Source of the DNA: an uncultured Oscillospiraceae bacterium
Lineage (GTDB): Bacteria; Bacillota; Clostridia; Oscillospirales; Oscillospiraceae
Direction of reading: 5' to 3'
NCBI GenBank assembly: GCA_947626845.1
Contig: CANQTW010000003.1
Coordinates: forward strand, 62,001-126,000
DNA: 64,000 nucleotides
Made by a program: the position numbers and the translations under genes. This document shows, one piece after another, positions 1-9,078 of the stretch. Positions within the stretch are counted from its first letter, which is position 1, and every line of letters begins with the position of its first letter. Under the pieces are notes generated by a model. It was given only the letters and a program-made list of their open reading frames with translations, was not told where the DNA came from and did no database searches.

Positions 1-145
1 GCCTTCCCAGCATGATATTGACGGTTGCCTTGCTCCACCCTGTTTCTTCCGCCAGCCGTTCAACCATGGTACCGATGGTCAAGGGGCTTTCCTCCCAGAG
101 CAGATTCATAAGCTTCCATTCTCCGTCCGAAAGCGACAGCTTCAT
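1..145 (-). CDS. BlaI/MecI/CopY-family transcriptional repressor, N-terminal part
   Basis: The first 48 codons of a minus-strand gene are visible; the rest lies left of the window. The N-terminus (MKLSLSDGEWKLMNLLWEES) and the following winged-helix residues ending in ATVNIMLGR match the DNA-binding domain of BlaI/MecI/CopY repressors. These bind as dimers to palindromic operators and are usually inactivated when a partner membrane protease (BlaR/MecR, M56) cleaves them, or by metal binding in CopY. The ATG at 145 has a GGAGG Shine-Dalgarno (SD) sequence about 10 nt upstream. A consensus promoter and a 14-bp palindrome precede it, which suggests autoregulation. What it regulates besides itself cannot be seen; a partner protease gene would have to lie outside the window. 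The family call is confident. Confidence 0.88.
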   Translation of the reverse strand, partial: MKLSLSDGEWKLMNLLWEESPLTIGTMVERLAEETGWSKATVNIMLGR

Positions 146-171
146 TGATAATGTACCTCCTTCAGGCATAT

Positions 172-185
172 ATAACAGCTGTTAT
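172..185. promoter_or_regulatory. Probable operator of the BlaI-type repressor
   Basis: ATAACAGCTGTTAT is a perfect 14-bp palindrome. Its core ACA-GC-TGT has the ACAnnTGT layout known for BlaI/MecI/CopY operators. It lies directly downstream of the -10 box, over the predicted transcription start, where a bound repressor would block initiation. Autoregulation is inferred. Confidence 0.6.
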
Positions 186-189
186 CTTA

Positions 190-218
190 TTTATAACATG
201 ATGAATAACAAATGTCAA
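190..218 (-). promoter_or_regulatory. Sigma-A promoter of the BlaI-type gene
   Basis: Read on the minus strand: TTGACA (218-213), a 17-nt spacer, then TATAAA (195-190). The -35 box is a perfect match and the -10 box matches 5 of 6. The start point is expected near 183, inside the palindrome. Confidence 0.75.
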
Positions 219-307
219 CCACTTTTTCAAAATTTTTTCAGCTTTTTTTCTGGCCGTTTCATCATGCCGCGCATAGGATGGTGTGGACGTTGGTCCACTC
301 TAAATTT

Positions 308-324
308 GGAGGAATCATGTTTTG
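308..324 (+). promoter_or_regulatory. RBS and TTG start of cotJA-cotJB
   Basis: GGAGG at 308-312 is followed 9 nt later by TTG at 322, which opens the cotJ frame. An ATG only 4 nt after the SD (317) belongs to another frame and reaches a stop after five codons. The next in-frame ATG (331) is 18 nt away. Spacing therefore favours the TTG. Confidence 0.6.
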
Positions 325-783
325 GAAAATATGAAGCCCGAAATGGGCTCTGACTGCGGGTATAAATGCGGGATGCTGCCCATGTGCGCGCCTCTCGCCA
401 CTTCCTGGGTACCGCCCCAGGGGGAGAATTCGCCCATGTACGCGCCCCAGGAGGCGCTGACGCGCGGGACGCTTTTCCCCGGTCTTGACCTGCCCTTTAT
501 GAATATGGTCAACAAGTCAAACCCATACGCCGGCACGCCCCTGGGCGAGTTGATGGCGCTTGCCTTCATGGCCAAGGAGCTTCAGCTCTATCTGGACACC
601 CACCCCGATGACAAGGAGGCCTTCAAGGCCCTCCGCGACACCCTCGCCCTCAAGCGAGAGGGGATGGCCCGCTATGTGAAGCTCTACGGTCCGCTGACGT
701 TCGATCAGCTTGAGGACTGCGACAGGTACAGCTGGCTTGACGGTCCCTGGCCCTGGGAATACAGCGAAAGGATGGGTAAATAA
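322..783 (+). CDS. cotJA-cotJB: Spore coat protein CotJA-CotJB fusion
   Basis: A 153-residue protein that looks like two spore-coat proteins in one chain. Residues about 20-60 carry the CotJA signature (LATSWVPPQ, then EALTRGTLFPGLDLPF). Residues about 68-150 carry CotJB (LMALAFMAKELQLYLDTHPD, then YGPL and the closing PWPWE). CotJA and CotJB are usually separate small proteins of roughly 80-90 residues that, with CotJC, form part of the inner spore coat and are made in the mother cell. The reading frame is continuous, with no sign of a frameshift. CotJC follows three nucleotides downstream, so the two genes are almost certainly cotranscribed. The fusion is seen directly; its effect on coat assembly is unknown. 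Confidence 0.85.
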   Translation: MENMKPEMGSDCGYKCGMLPMCAPLATSWVPPQGENSPMYAPQEALTRGTLFPGLDLPFMNMVNKSNPYAGTPLGELMALAFMAKELQLYLDTHPDDKEAFKALRDTLALKREGMARYVKLYGPLTFDQLEDCDRYSWLDGPWPWEYSERMGK

Positions 784-786
784 GCA

Positions 787-1383
787 ATGTTTTCATATGT
801 CAAAAGCCTGCAATACCCCGTAAAGATCCGCAACACAAACCCAGCCCTGGCCAAGTTTATTATCAGTCAGTACGGCGGCCCCGACGGCGAGTTGGGCGCC
901 TCTCTTCGGTATCTCAGCCAGCGGTACTCCATGCCCTACCCGGAGCTTCGGGGGCTTCTCACAGACATCGGCGTTGAGGAGCTGGGGCATTTTGAGATGG
1001 TGGCCTCCATCATCCACCAGTTGACCCGCGAAATGACCCCGGAGGAGATCAAAAAAGCCGGCTTCGACACCTACTTTGTGGATCACACCGCCGGCATCTA
1101 CCCCCAGTTCGCTTCCGGGACGCCCTGGACCGCCGCCACCATCGGCGTCAAGGGCGACACCATCACCGACCTCACCGAGGACATGGGCGCGGAGCAGAAG
1201 GCCCGCACCACCTATGACAACATTTTAAGGCTCTCCGATGACCCGGACGTCAACAACGTCATTAAATTCCTGCGGGAACGGGAGGTCGTCCACTTCCAGC
1301 GCTTCGGCGAGGCGCTGGGCAAGACCCTTGAAAAGCTGGATCAGAAGAACGTCTACTATATGAACCCGTCCTTTGACAAGTGA
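787..1383 (+). CDS. cotJC: Spore coat protein CotJC, manganese-catalase-like
   Basis: A 198-residue protein of the CotJC/manganese catalase family. It opens with the typical MFSYVKSLQYPVKIRNTNP and has the ferritin-like metal-ligand patterns EELGHFEM (about residue 62) and EREVVHFQRF (about 165), as expected for a dinuclear manganese site. Family members sit in the spore coat, and some have measurable catalase activity that protects the spore from peroxide. The length is normal. It starts three bases after the stop of the CotJA-CotJB fusion. A GC-rich hairpin follows at 1416. Mother-cell expression is expected from the family, but I could not define a sigma-E or sigma-K promoter. Confidence 0.93.
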   Translation: MFSYVKSLQYPVKIRNTNPALAKFIISQYGGPDGELGASLRYLSQRYSMPYPELRGLLTDIGVEELGHFEMVASIIHQLTREMTPEEIKKAGFDTYFVDHTAGIYPQFASGTPWTAATIGVKGDTITDLTEDMGAEQKARTTYDNILRLSDDPDVNNVIKFLREREVVHFQRFGEALGKTLEKLDQKNVYYMNPSFDK

Positions 1384-1415
1384 CCGGTCCTGCCTCCTGA
1401 TATATTTATTTGAAT

Positions 1416-1462
1416 TGACGGCGCGGAGTGATCCGCGCCGTCAGGCAGTTTATAGCTTTTTT
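1416..1462 (+). terminator. Probable terminator after cotJC
   Basis: A perfect 12-bp stem (TGACGGCGCGGA, 1416-1427, with TCCGCGCCGTCA, 1432-1443) encloses a GTGA loop. A run of six T is 13 nt further on, so it is an imperfect intrinsic terminator. It lies between two convergent genes and may serve both. Confidence 0.6.
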
Positions 1463-1488
1463 AGAGTGCCCATTTCCCTACGGGCTGT

Positions 1489-2763
1489 TTACTCCTCCGC
1501 GCGGTTGACCACGGGAATGTTTTCCGGTTCCTTCTGGGCGCGGCCCTGCCGCCGCTCAGTGAGGTAGCGGTCCATCTCGTCAGCCACGATCTTGGCGCTT
1601 CTGGCGGCCTCAACCACCGTTTTAGCGCCCAGAGACACGTCGCCGGCGGCGAAGATACCTTCCCTGGTGGTCCGGCCATGCTCATCGGTGGCCAAAAGAC
1701 CGCGTTCATTCATGTTGAGGCCGGTGGTAGTATTGACGATGCGGCTCTGAGCGCCCTGGGATATGGCGACGATCACGTTGTCGCAGGGGAACAGCATGGG
1801 GTCGGAAACGGCGGTGACGTTGCCCTCCTCGTCAAAGGTACGCTGTTTAAAGACAACGCCCTCGTCGCGGATCTCCACGGTCTCGATGCCGTACATCATG
1901 TCCACGCCGTCGGCGATGGCGTAATCAAGCTCCCTCTGGCTGGCGGCGGCCACGGGTTCACGGCAGAAGACGTGGACATGCCGCGCTCCCTTCCGGAGGG
2001 CTGTGCGCGCCACGTCCATGGCGGAGTTTCCGGCGCCGATGACCACAAGCGTCTCCCCCACGATGAACACGTCCGGGTCCACCAGGTAGTCAATGGCGTA
2101 GTATACGTGTCCCAGGCTCTCGCCGGGGACGTTCAGCTTGTTGGCCTTCCACACGCCGGTGCCGATGAAGATGGCCTCGTAGCCGTCCCGCTGAAGGTCG
2201 TCAACGGTGAGCGCCAGACCGATGGCCGTGTTGGGCCGGATTTTAATGCCAAGGCGGAGAAGCTGTTTCTTATATCGATCTATCACCGTCTTGGGCAGAC
2301 GGAAATCGGGGATGCCGTAACGGAGTACGCCGCCGATCTTGTATTTGCTCTCAAAGATGGTGATGTCGTAGCCCTTCTGGGCCAGCTTTACGGCGATGGT
2401 CAGGCCGGCGGGGCCGGAGCCGATGATGGCCACTCTTTGCCCTACCCGCGGCTCGCGCTTGAGCTCCGGGTCGTCAAGGTAGGCGTCAGATATGTAGTTT
2501 TCAATACTGGATATCTGGACTGGCGCGCCCTTGCGCCCCAGAACACAGTGGCCCTCGCACTGGTTCTCATGGTTGCACACCAGTGAGCAGAAAACGGAAA
2601 GCGGGTTGTTCTCAAAGAGCATATCCCCGGCCTCTTTCTTGTGGCCTTCCTTGAAAAGAGCGATCATCTCTGGGATGTTCGTGTTTATGGGACAGCCCGT
2701 GCGGCACATGGGATTTTTGCAGTGCAGACACCTGCGTGCCTCGTTGACAACATGTACAGCCAT
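1489..2763 (-). CDS. Glutamate-synthase-small-subunit-like FAD/Fe-S NAD(P)H oxidoreductase
   Basis: A 424-residue flavoprotein of the GltD/SudA/NfnB type. Residues 12-24 hold the first Cys cluster (CLHCKNPMCRTGC) and residues about 58-72 the second (CSLVCNHENQCEGHC), together ligating two 4Fe-4S clusters. An FAD-binding GSGPAGL follows near residue 115, and an NAD(P)H-binding GAGNSAMD near 245. Such proteins pass electrons from NAD(P)H to a partner such as the glutamate synthase large subunit, or act alone in homotetrameric GltA-like or sulfide dehydrogenase-like enzymes. No large subunit is adjacent and the chain is somewhat shorter than typical GltA. The electron acceptor is therefore undetermined. 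The ATG at 2763 has a strong AAGGAGG just upstream. Confidence 0.82.
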   Translation of the reverse strand: MAVHVVNEARRCLHCKNPMCRTGCPINTNIPEMIALFKEGHKKEAGDMLFENNPLSVFCSLVCNHENQCEGHCVLGRKGAPVQISSIENYISDAYLDDPELKREPRVGQRVAIIGSGPAGLTIAVKLAQKGYDITIFESKYKIGGVLRYGIPDFRLPKTVIDRYKKQLLRLGIKIRPNTAIGLALTVDDLQRDGYEAIFIGTGVWKANKLNVPGESLGHVYYAIDYLVDPDVFIVGETLVVIGAGNSAMDVARTALRKGARHVHVFCREPVAAASQRELDYAIADGVDMMYGIETVEIRDEGVVFKQRTFDEEGNVTAVSDPMLFPCDNVIVAISQGAQSRIVNTTTGLNMNERGLLATDEHGRTTREGIFAAGDVSLGAKTVVEAARSAKIVADEMDRYLTERRQGRAQKEPENIPVVNRAEE

Positions 2764-2815
2764 TTTACGTCCTCCTTAACAGTATTTTTTATTTATGGGG
2801 TATTTTTTTATTCTC

Positions 2816-5128
2816 TCAGAAAAACGCTCTCGCAAGGAGCGTCGCCACCTCTGCTCTGGACATCTCATGCTGCGGCATAATCCTCCCGCCTGATCCGTAG
2901 ATCAATCCGTAGGTCACAAGGCTCTCCGTGGCGTCTCTGGCATAGAGGGCCACATCACCGGCATCGGAAAACGCCTCCAGCGCAGTCTCGTCCGGGGCGG
3001 GAAGCTCCCGCCTCAAAAGGTCGTGGAGAAGACGATAGAGGATCGTAAAGCCCTGTTCCCGCGTCAAATTGCCGTCAGGATCAAACGTGCCGTCGCCCTT
3101 TCCCCCGATAAGGCCCACAGATTGCGACCAGGCTATCTGATCGTAGTACCACGTCCCTGGGGCCACATCAGGGAAGGTACAGGGGGTGTCCGCGGCAGGC
3201 TTATCAAGGAAATTCCAGATCATTGTGACAAAGGACGCCCTTGTGATTATGCCGTCCGGATCGAAGCGGTTATCGCCCACGCCGTTGACCGCGTCGTTGT
3301 CGTAGAGAAGCTTGATACTGCTCTCCGCCCAGTGCCCAACAGTATCTGAGAAGTTATCGGGCTTTTTAAAGCTGACAGGAACGGCTGTCTGACAGCCTCC
3401 CAAGCTTACGGTCAGCTCGCCCTTATACACATTGCCCTTTGTGAGCGTCAGAATGCCCTCTGTGACCGTCCCCATCCCCTCGGTAAGGGTAAACACAGCC
3501 TGGGTGCGATCCACTGTAACGGGCCTTAAAAGCCGTGTGGCGGCAAGGGAGAGAGAAATGACCGTGTCCTCCTCAAGACCGGTAACGGCAGGCGCTTCGC
3601 CGGTGGCCTCATCCGTCAGCGTAAGCGTATCCAGGGTGTCTGTCACATGGATGGTGGCCTTGCCGGAAATGCCGCTGGAGGAGGTCATGGTGATGGTATC
3701 CACCCCCGCCGCGCCGGCGGTGTAAATGCCGTCTTCAATGTGGCCATAAAGGCAGGAGACCGTTATATCGTCGGGAAGCGCCGCGGGAAGCCCCGCGCTG
3801 TCCGTGGCCGTAAGGGTCAGGGGCATGGAGGCCCCCGCCAGGATGAACGCGCCGTCCTCGCCAAGATGGAGCATCGTCGCCTTGCCGGTGGGCTTTTCGT
3901 CCGTAACAAAGAGTATGTAGGTGGCGCATTTCCGGACGGCCCCGGAGGGCTTGTTCACAATGGCGCTGTGCTCCTGTCCGGGAAGCCTCACGCTCATGAC
4001 AGTAGAGCCTCCGCCGTCTAAGTTGATGACCTCACTGCAGCCGCGGGCGATAAGATCGGCGGCTATATTCTCCAAAAGCGCGCCGTTTGAGTAGCTGCTG
4101 CGGCGTCCGTCCACCGCGTAGGCGATGACACTCCCGTCCGGCTTGATCCCTAGCGCGGTCCTGGGATGAACGGCAATAAGCGCCTGATCCCAGTCGGATT
4201 TTTCGGTTATCTTGCCCTCATGGACCAGCAGATCTCCGCACCCGGTCGCGTATTCGGCGCCGGCGAGACGCTCATCGGAGCACGTGGTTTTCAGGGTCAC
4301 CCTGTCCCCCACGCTGAAATTCTGGTAGGCCGTGGAGAAGGCGCTGGCGGCCTGGGCGGTCAAAACCATGTGCTCATCGTCCAGCGGATAGTCCTTCCCG
4401 GAGGGGATGACCTGCTCCACAAGAAGGCTCATTTCGCCGGAGGCGGTCATTGTACCGTCAAGGATACGGAAAATAACCCCCCAGCCGTCAAGGCTTGTCC
4501 CGGTAGAAACGCTGTCGTAGCCGGAGTCATAGAGAAAGATCCCGCTGCCGGCCATACGGACACGATTGAGCTGATGGACCTCCACCGTTTTTCCGGCATT
4601 GGAATGTTGCGCCCCGGTAAGCTCGTCCACAGTCTCCCCACCGCCCAGATTTTCCAGGGTGATCTGTATGTTCGGGTGGTCGGAGAAGAAAGCGCCGTTT
4701 TCATCGAAGCCCAGCATGTTCTCGTCGCTGTTATTCGTCAAAAGCCGCCCGTCGGCGATGACCGCCCCCAGGGGAAGGCTTCTGGAGCTGTAGAAAAAGT
4801 CGGCGTTGATCCCGCCAAGGACGTTGAGACCGTGGCTTTCAGCGTTGGCGATCACGTCGTCAATGGTCATAAAATCGTTGATCACATCGCCAAAGGCCAC
4901 GATGGGATACACCGGACCGCCAGCAGAGGCCTCCAGCGAGAAGGTCTCAACGCGCTTGTCCTTGGAATTGGTGAGAATGGTGTTGTCGTAAAAAAGCCCC
5001 TCCGTGATCTCCGTGCGGTTTTCGTAGACCGTCTCCCCGGTGGGGGTCAAAGGGGCCGCGTAAGCAGTTGTAAACGTGGACAGGATCGCCAGGGTAAGAA
5101 TGAGCGAAAGGAATCTTTTGGTTTTCAT
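2816..5128 (-). CDS. Secreted phosphodiester glycosidase (NAGPA-like) with SLH domains
   Basis: A 770-residue surface protein. Residues 1-24 form a signal peptide (Lys/Arg start, hydrophobic core, cleavage after AYA). The middle third carries a phosphodiester glycosidase domain (NAGPA, exopolysaccharide-type), recognisable by NLDGGGSTVMSV and the preceding RTALGIKPDGSVI. A beta-sandwich-like Thr-rich stretch follows. The C-terminus holds S-layer homology repeats beginning near residue 595 (VGHWAESSIKLLYDNDAVNG) and 655, plus a weaker third near 720. SLH repeats bind pyruvylated secondary cell-wall polymers. A plausible role is trimming phosphodiester-linked sugars at the cell surface, but the substrate is unknown. 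The start ATG at 5128 lies below a GAGGT SD. Confidence 0.85.
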   Translation of the reverse strand: MKTKRFLSLILTLAILSTFTTAYAAPLTPTGETVYENRTEITEGLFYDNTILTNSKDKRVETFSLEASAGGPVYPIVAFGDVINDFMTIDDVIANAESHGLNVLGGINADFFYSSRSLPLGAVIADGRLLTNNSDENMLGFDENGAFFSDHPNIQITLENLGGGETVDELTGAQHSNAGKTVEVHQLNRVRMAGSGIFLYDSGYDSVSTGTSLDGWGVIFRILDGTMTASGEMSLLVEQVIPSGKDYPLDDEHMVLTAQAASAFSTAYQNFSVGDRVTLKTTCSDERLAGAEYATGCGDLLVHEGKITEKSDWDQALIAVHPRTALGIKPDGSVIAYAVDGRRSSYSNGALLENIAADLIARGCSEVINLDGGGSTVMSVRLPGQEHSAIVNKPSGAVRKCATYILFVTDEKPTGKATMLHLGEDGAFILAGASMPLTLTATDSAGLPAALPDDITVSCLYGHIEDGIYTAGAAGVDTITMTSSSGISGKATIHVTDTLDTLTLTDEATGEAPAVTGLEEDTVISLSLAATRLLRPVTVDRTQAVFTLTEGMGTVTEGILTLTKGNVYKGELTVSLGGCQTAVPVSFKKPDNFSDTVGHWAESSIKLLYDNDAVNGVGDNRFDPDGIITRASFVTMIWNFLDKPAADTPCTFPDVAPGTWYYDQIAWSQSVGLIGGKGDGTFDPDGNLTREQGFTILYRLLHDLLRRELPAPDETALEAFSDAGDVALYARDATESLVTYGLIYGSGGRIMPQHEMSRAEVATLLARAFF

Positions 5129-5156
5129 TTGGTTACCTCAGAATAGACTTGTGCGG

Positions 5157-7145
<1,989 letters not shown>

Positions 7146-7790
7146 TTACTGTATGGCGGCGTAGGCGTCTGGCACGGTACCCACGATCACCGTCTCGGCG
7201 ACGATGACCTCCGTAAGGACCGAATCCGTTCCGCTGTCCGGCCCCAGAAGCACCTCCAGGGAGACCTCCACGTCCAGAATGATCCTGTGCCGCGTCTGGT
7301 TGATCCCGGCGGAAGTGAACTCGTTGCGAAAGCTCGTGACCACGTTTGTCACCGACAATATATCCAGTTTCAACCTGGGGCCCTTGCCGGAGAGAAGCGT
7401 ACCGCCGATAAGATTCCCCATAGGGATCGAAATCCGTGTAAGATCGGTGTCGGCAAACCGTTCCACCACGGCGTTGGTCACTTTGGCTCTCAGGGCATTG
7501 ATGTTGGCGGAGTTGGCGATCAGCGCCGTAACGGCGCCCTGCTCGTTCCGCTCCAGGGTCACAAGCTTCTCATAGTCCAGCTCTCCCCCCTCCAGGATCT
7601 CCGACACCACGTCGTTGACGATGATGGTGATGTCGTCCGTGGCGGCAGCCAGCGCCAGCTCCGTCACCGCCGGCGGCAGTGTCACCGTGGTGAACAGCGC
7701 GATTACCAGTATACCGGCGCCAAGAAGCGTAAGGCCGATCCCCGCCTTCCGGCGTCTCAGCTCCCAGACGATCCTTCTCCATCTGCCCAT
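7146..7790 (-). CDS. yunB: Sporulation protein YunB
   Basis: A 214-residue protein with one N-terminal membrane segment (about residues 17-38, IGLTLLGAGILVIALFTTV) and an extracytoplasmic domain resembling YunB. YunB is a sigma-E-dependent sporulation protein of unknown biochemical role in Bacillus. Supporting features are the conserved IPMGNLIGGTLLSGKGPRL region and the pattern HRIILDVEVSLEVLLG. An upstream in-frame start at 8015 would add 75 low-quality residues and overlap the next gene. The ATG at 7790 follows a GGGGTGGGG SD-like stretch and gives the usual family start. It lies about 55 nt downstream of the YnbB-like gene. Confidence 0.85.
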   Translation of the reverse strand: MGRWRRIVWELRRRKAGIGLTLLGAGILVIALFTTVTLPPAVTELALAAATDDITIIVNDVVSEILEGGELDYEKLVTLERNEQGAVTALIANSANINALRAKVTNAVVERFADTDLTRISIPMGNLIGGTLLSGKGPRLKLDILSVTNVVTSFRNEFTSAGINQTRHRIILDVEVSLEVLLGPDSGTDSVLTEVIVAETVIVGTVPDAYAAIQ

Positions 7791-7845
7791 TTCCCCACCC
7801 CCGTGGAGTATATGCGGCGAAAGATCGTTTTTTACCGGAAAAAGA

Positions 7846-9078
7846 TCAATTGATAAGCCCCTCAAGGGCGCTGAGCACACCCAGCTTCCCGGATTCATAG
7901 GTAATACCGCCCTGCATATAGGCGGTGTACGGCTCCCGCATGGGTCCGTCACAGGAAAGCTCGATGGACGCGCCCTGCACAAAGGTCCCCGCGGCCATAA
8001 TGACCTTGTCCTCATACCCCGGCATATCCCAGGGCTCCGGCGTCACATAGGCGTCCACGGGCGACGCGGACTGGATGCCTTTGCAGAACTTGATAAGCAG
8101 CTCCGGCTTGCCAAAATCAATGGATTGGATGATGTCGCTCCGGGGCGCGTCAAAGGCCGGACGCGAGCTGAAGCCCAAAAGCTCCGTCATCCGCGCGGCG
8201 AATACGGCGGTCTTCAGCGCCTGCGCCGTCACATGGGGCGCCATGAAGAGGCCCTGGTAGAAAAGCCTCGACCCGTAGGGCGAACAGCCGCACTCCCCGC
8301 CGATGCCCGGAACCGTCAGGCGCATGGCGGCGGCGTCCACAAGTCCGCTCCGTCCCGCCACATAGCCCCCCGTGGGCGCGAGACCCCCGCCGGGATTCTT
8401 GATAAGCGACCCGGCGCACAGATCCGCTCCCACCTGGCAGGGCTCCCTTACATCCGTAAACTCGCCATAGCAGTTATCCACCACCACCGCGGCTTTTGGG
8501 TTAACAGCATGCACCGCGTCGCAGATTTTACCGATCATCTCCACCGACAGCGCGGGCCTTGTGGCGTACCCGGAGGAGCGCTGGACCTCAACGGCCTTGA
8601 CAGCCGGCTTGGCCGCGGCCCTTTGGATCGCCTCGATATCCGGCGTCCCGTCGGGCAGAAGCTCCACCTGAGCGTAGTTTATGCCGTACTGGCGCATATT
8701 CCCCGGATATCCGCCGGTGATGCCGATGACGCTCTGCAGGGTATCGTAGGGCGCGCCCGTGGCGGCCAGGAGCGTGTCGCCCGGCCTCAACGCGGCAAAG
8801 AGCGCCGCGGCGATGGCGTGGGTGCCGTTGACGAAGTTCTGCCGCACCAAGGCTTTCTCCGCGCCGAATACGTCCGCCCAGATATGCTCCAGCGTATCTC
8901 TCCCCTGGTCGTCGTACCCGTACCCGGTGGTTCCGGCAAACATAGGCGCGGAGACACGGTGCTTTTGAAAGGCTCTCAGGACTTTTTCGGTGTTTTTTTC
9001 AGCCACGCCGTCGATCCTTTTGAACACCGTGGCGCAGTCCGCCTCGGCTTTTATCGAAAGCTCATAAATCGAATCCAT
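7846..9078 (-). CDS. YnbB-like PLP-dependent enzyme (methionine gamma-lyase family)
   Basis: A 410-residue fold-type I pyridoxal-phosphate enzyme of the Met_gamma_lyase/YnbB group, sometimes labelled aluminium resistance protein. The N-terminal segment FAGTTGYGYDDQGRDTLEHI and the PLP-lysine region SLIKNPGGGLAPTGGYVAG (lysine near residue 225) are characteristic, as is VVDNCYGEFTD for the cofactor aspartate. The family resembles cystathionine/methionine lyases, but a physiological substrate has not been firmly assigned, so I give no reaction. Its ATG overlaps the murD stop by one base (TAATG), which points to translational coupling with murD. In many Firmicutes the gene sits near glnR; here it is next to a cell-wall gene. 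Confidence 0.85.
   Translation of the reverse strand: MDSIYELSIKAEADCATVFKRIDGVAEKNTEKVLRAFQKHRVSAPMFAGTTGYGYDDQGRDTLEHIWADVFGAEKALVRQNFVNGTHAIAAALFAALRPGDTLLAATGAPYDTLQSVIGITGGYPGNMRQYGINYAQVELLPDGTPDIEAIQRAAAKPAVKAVEVQRSSGYATRPALSVEMIGKICDAVHAVNPKAAVVVDNCYGEFTDVREPCQVGADLCAGSLIKNPGGGLAPTGGYVAGRSGLVDAAAMRLTVPGIGGECGCSPYGSRLFYQGLFMAPHVTAQALKTAVFAARMTELLGFSSRPAFDAPRSDIIQSIDFGKPELLIKFCKGIQSASPVDAYVTPEPWDMPGYEDKVIMAAGTFVQGASIELSCDGPMREPYTAYMQGGITYESGKLGVLSALEGLIN

Noticed and set aside
240..300. Sigma-E/K promoter for cotJ (CATAGGAT at 272-279) and GTGGAC/GTCCAC palindrome at 283-298
   Set aside because: The -10-like box has no convincing -35 at the right distance; the palindrome is short. Left as uncertain.
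12..353. Plus-strand ORF of 113 codons at the left edge
   Set aside because: It is antisense to the BlaI-type gene and its promoter and shows no protein features.
315..575. Minus-strand ORF overlapping cotJA-cotJB
   Set aside because: Antisense shadow; no SD and no family resemblance.
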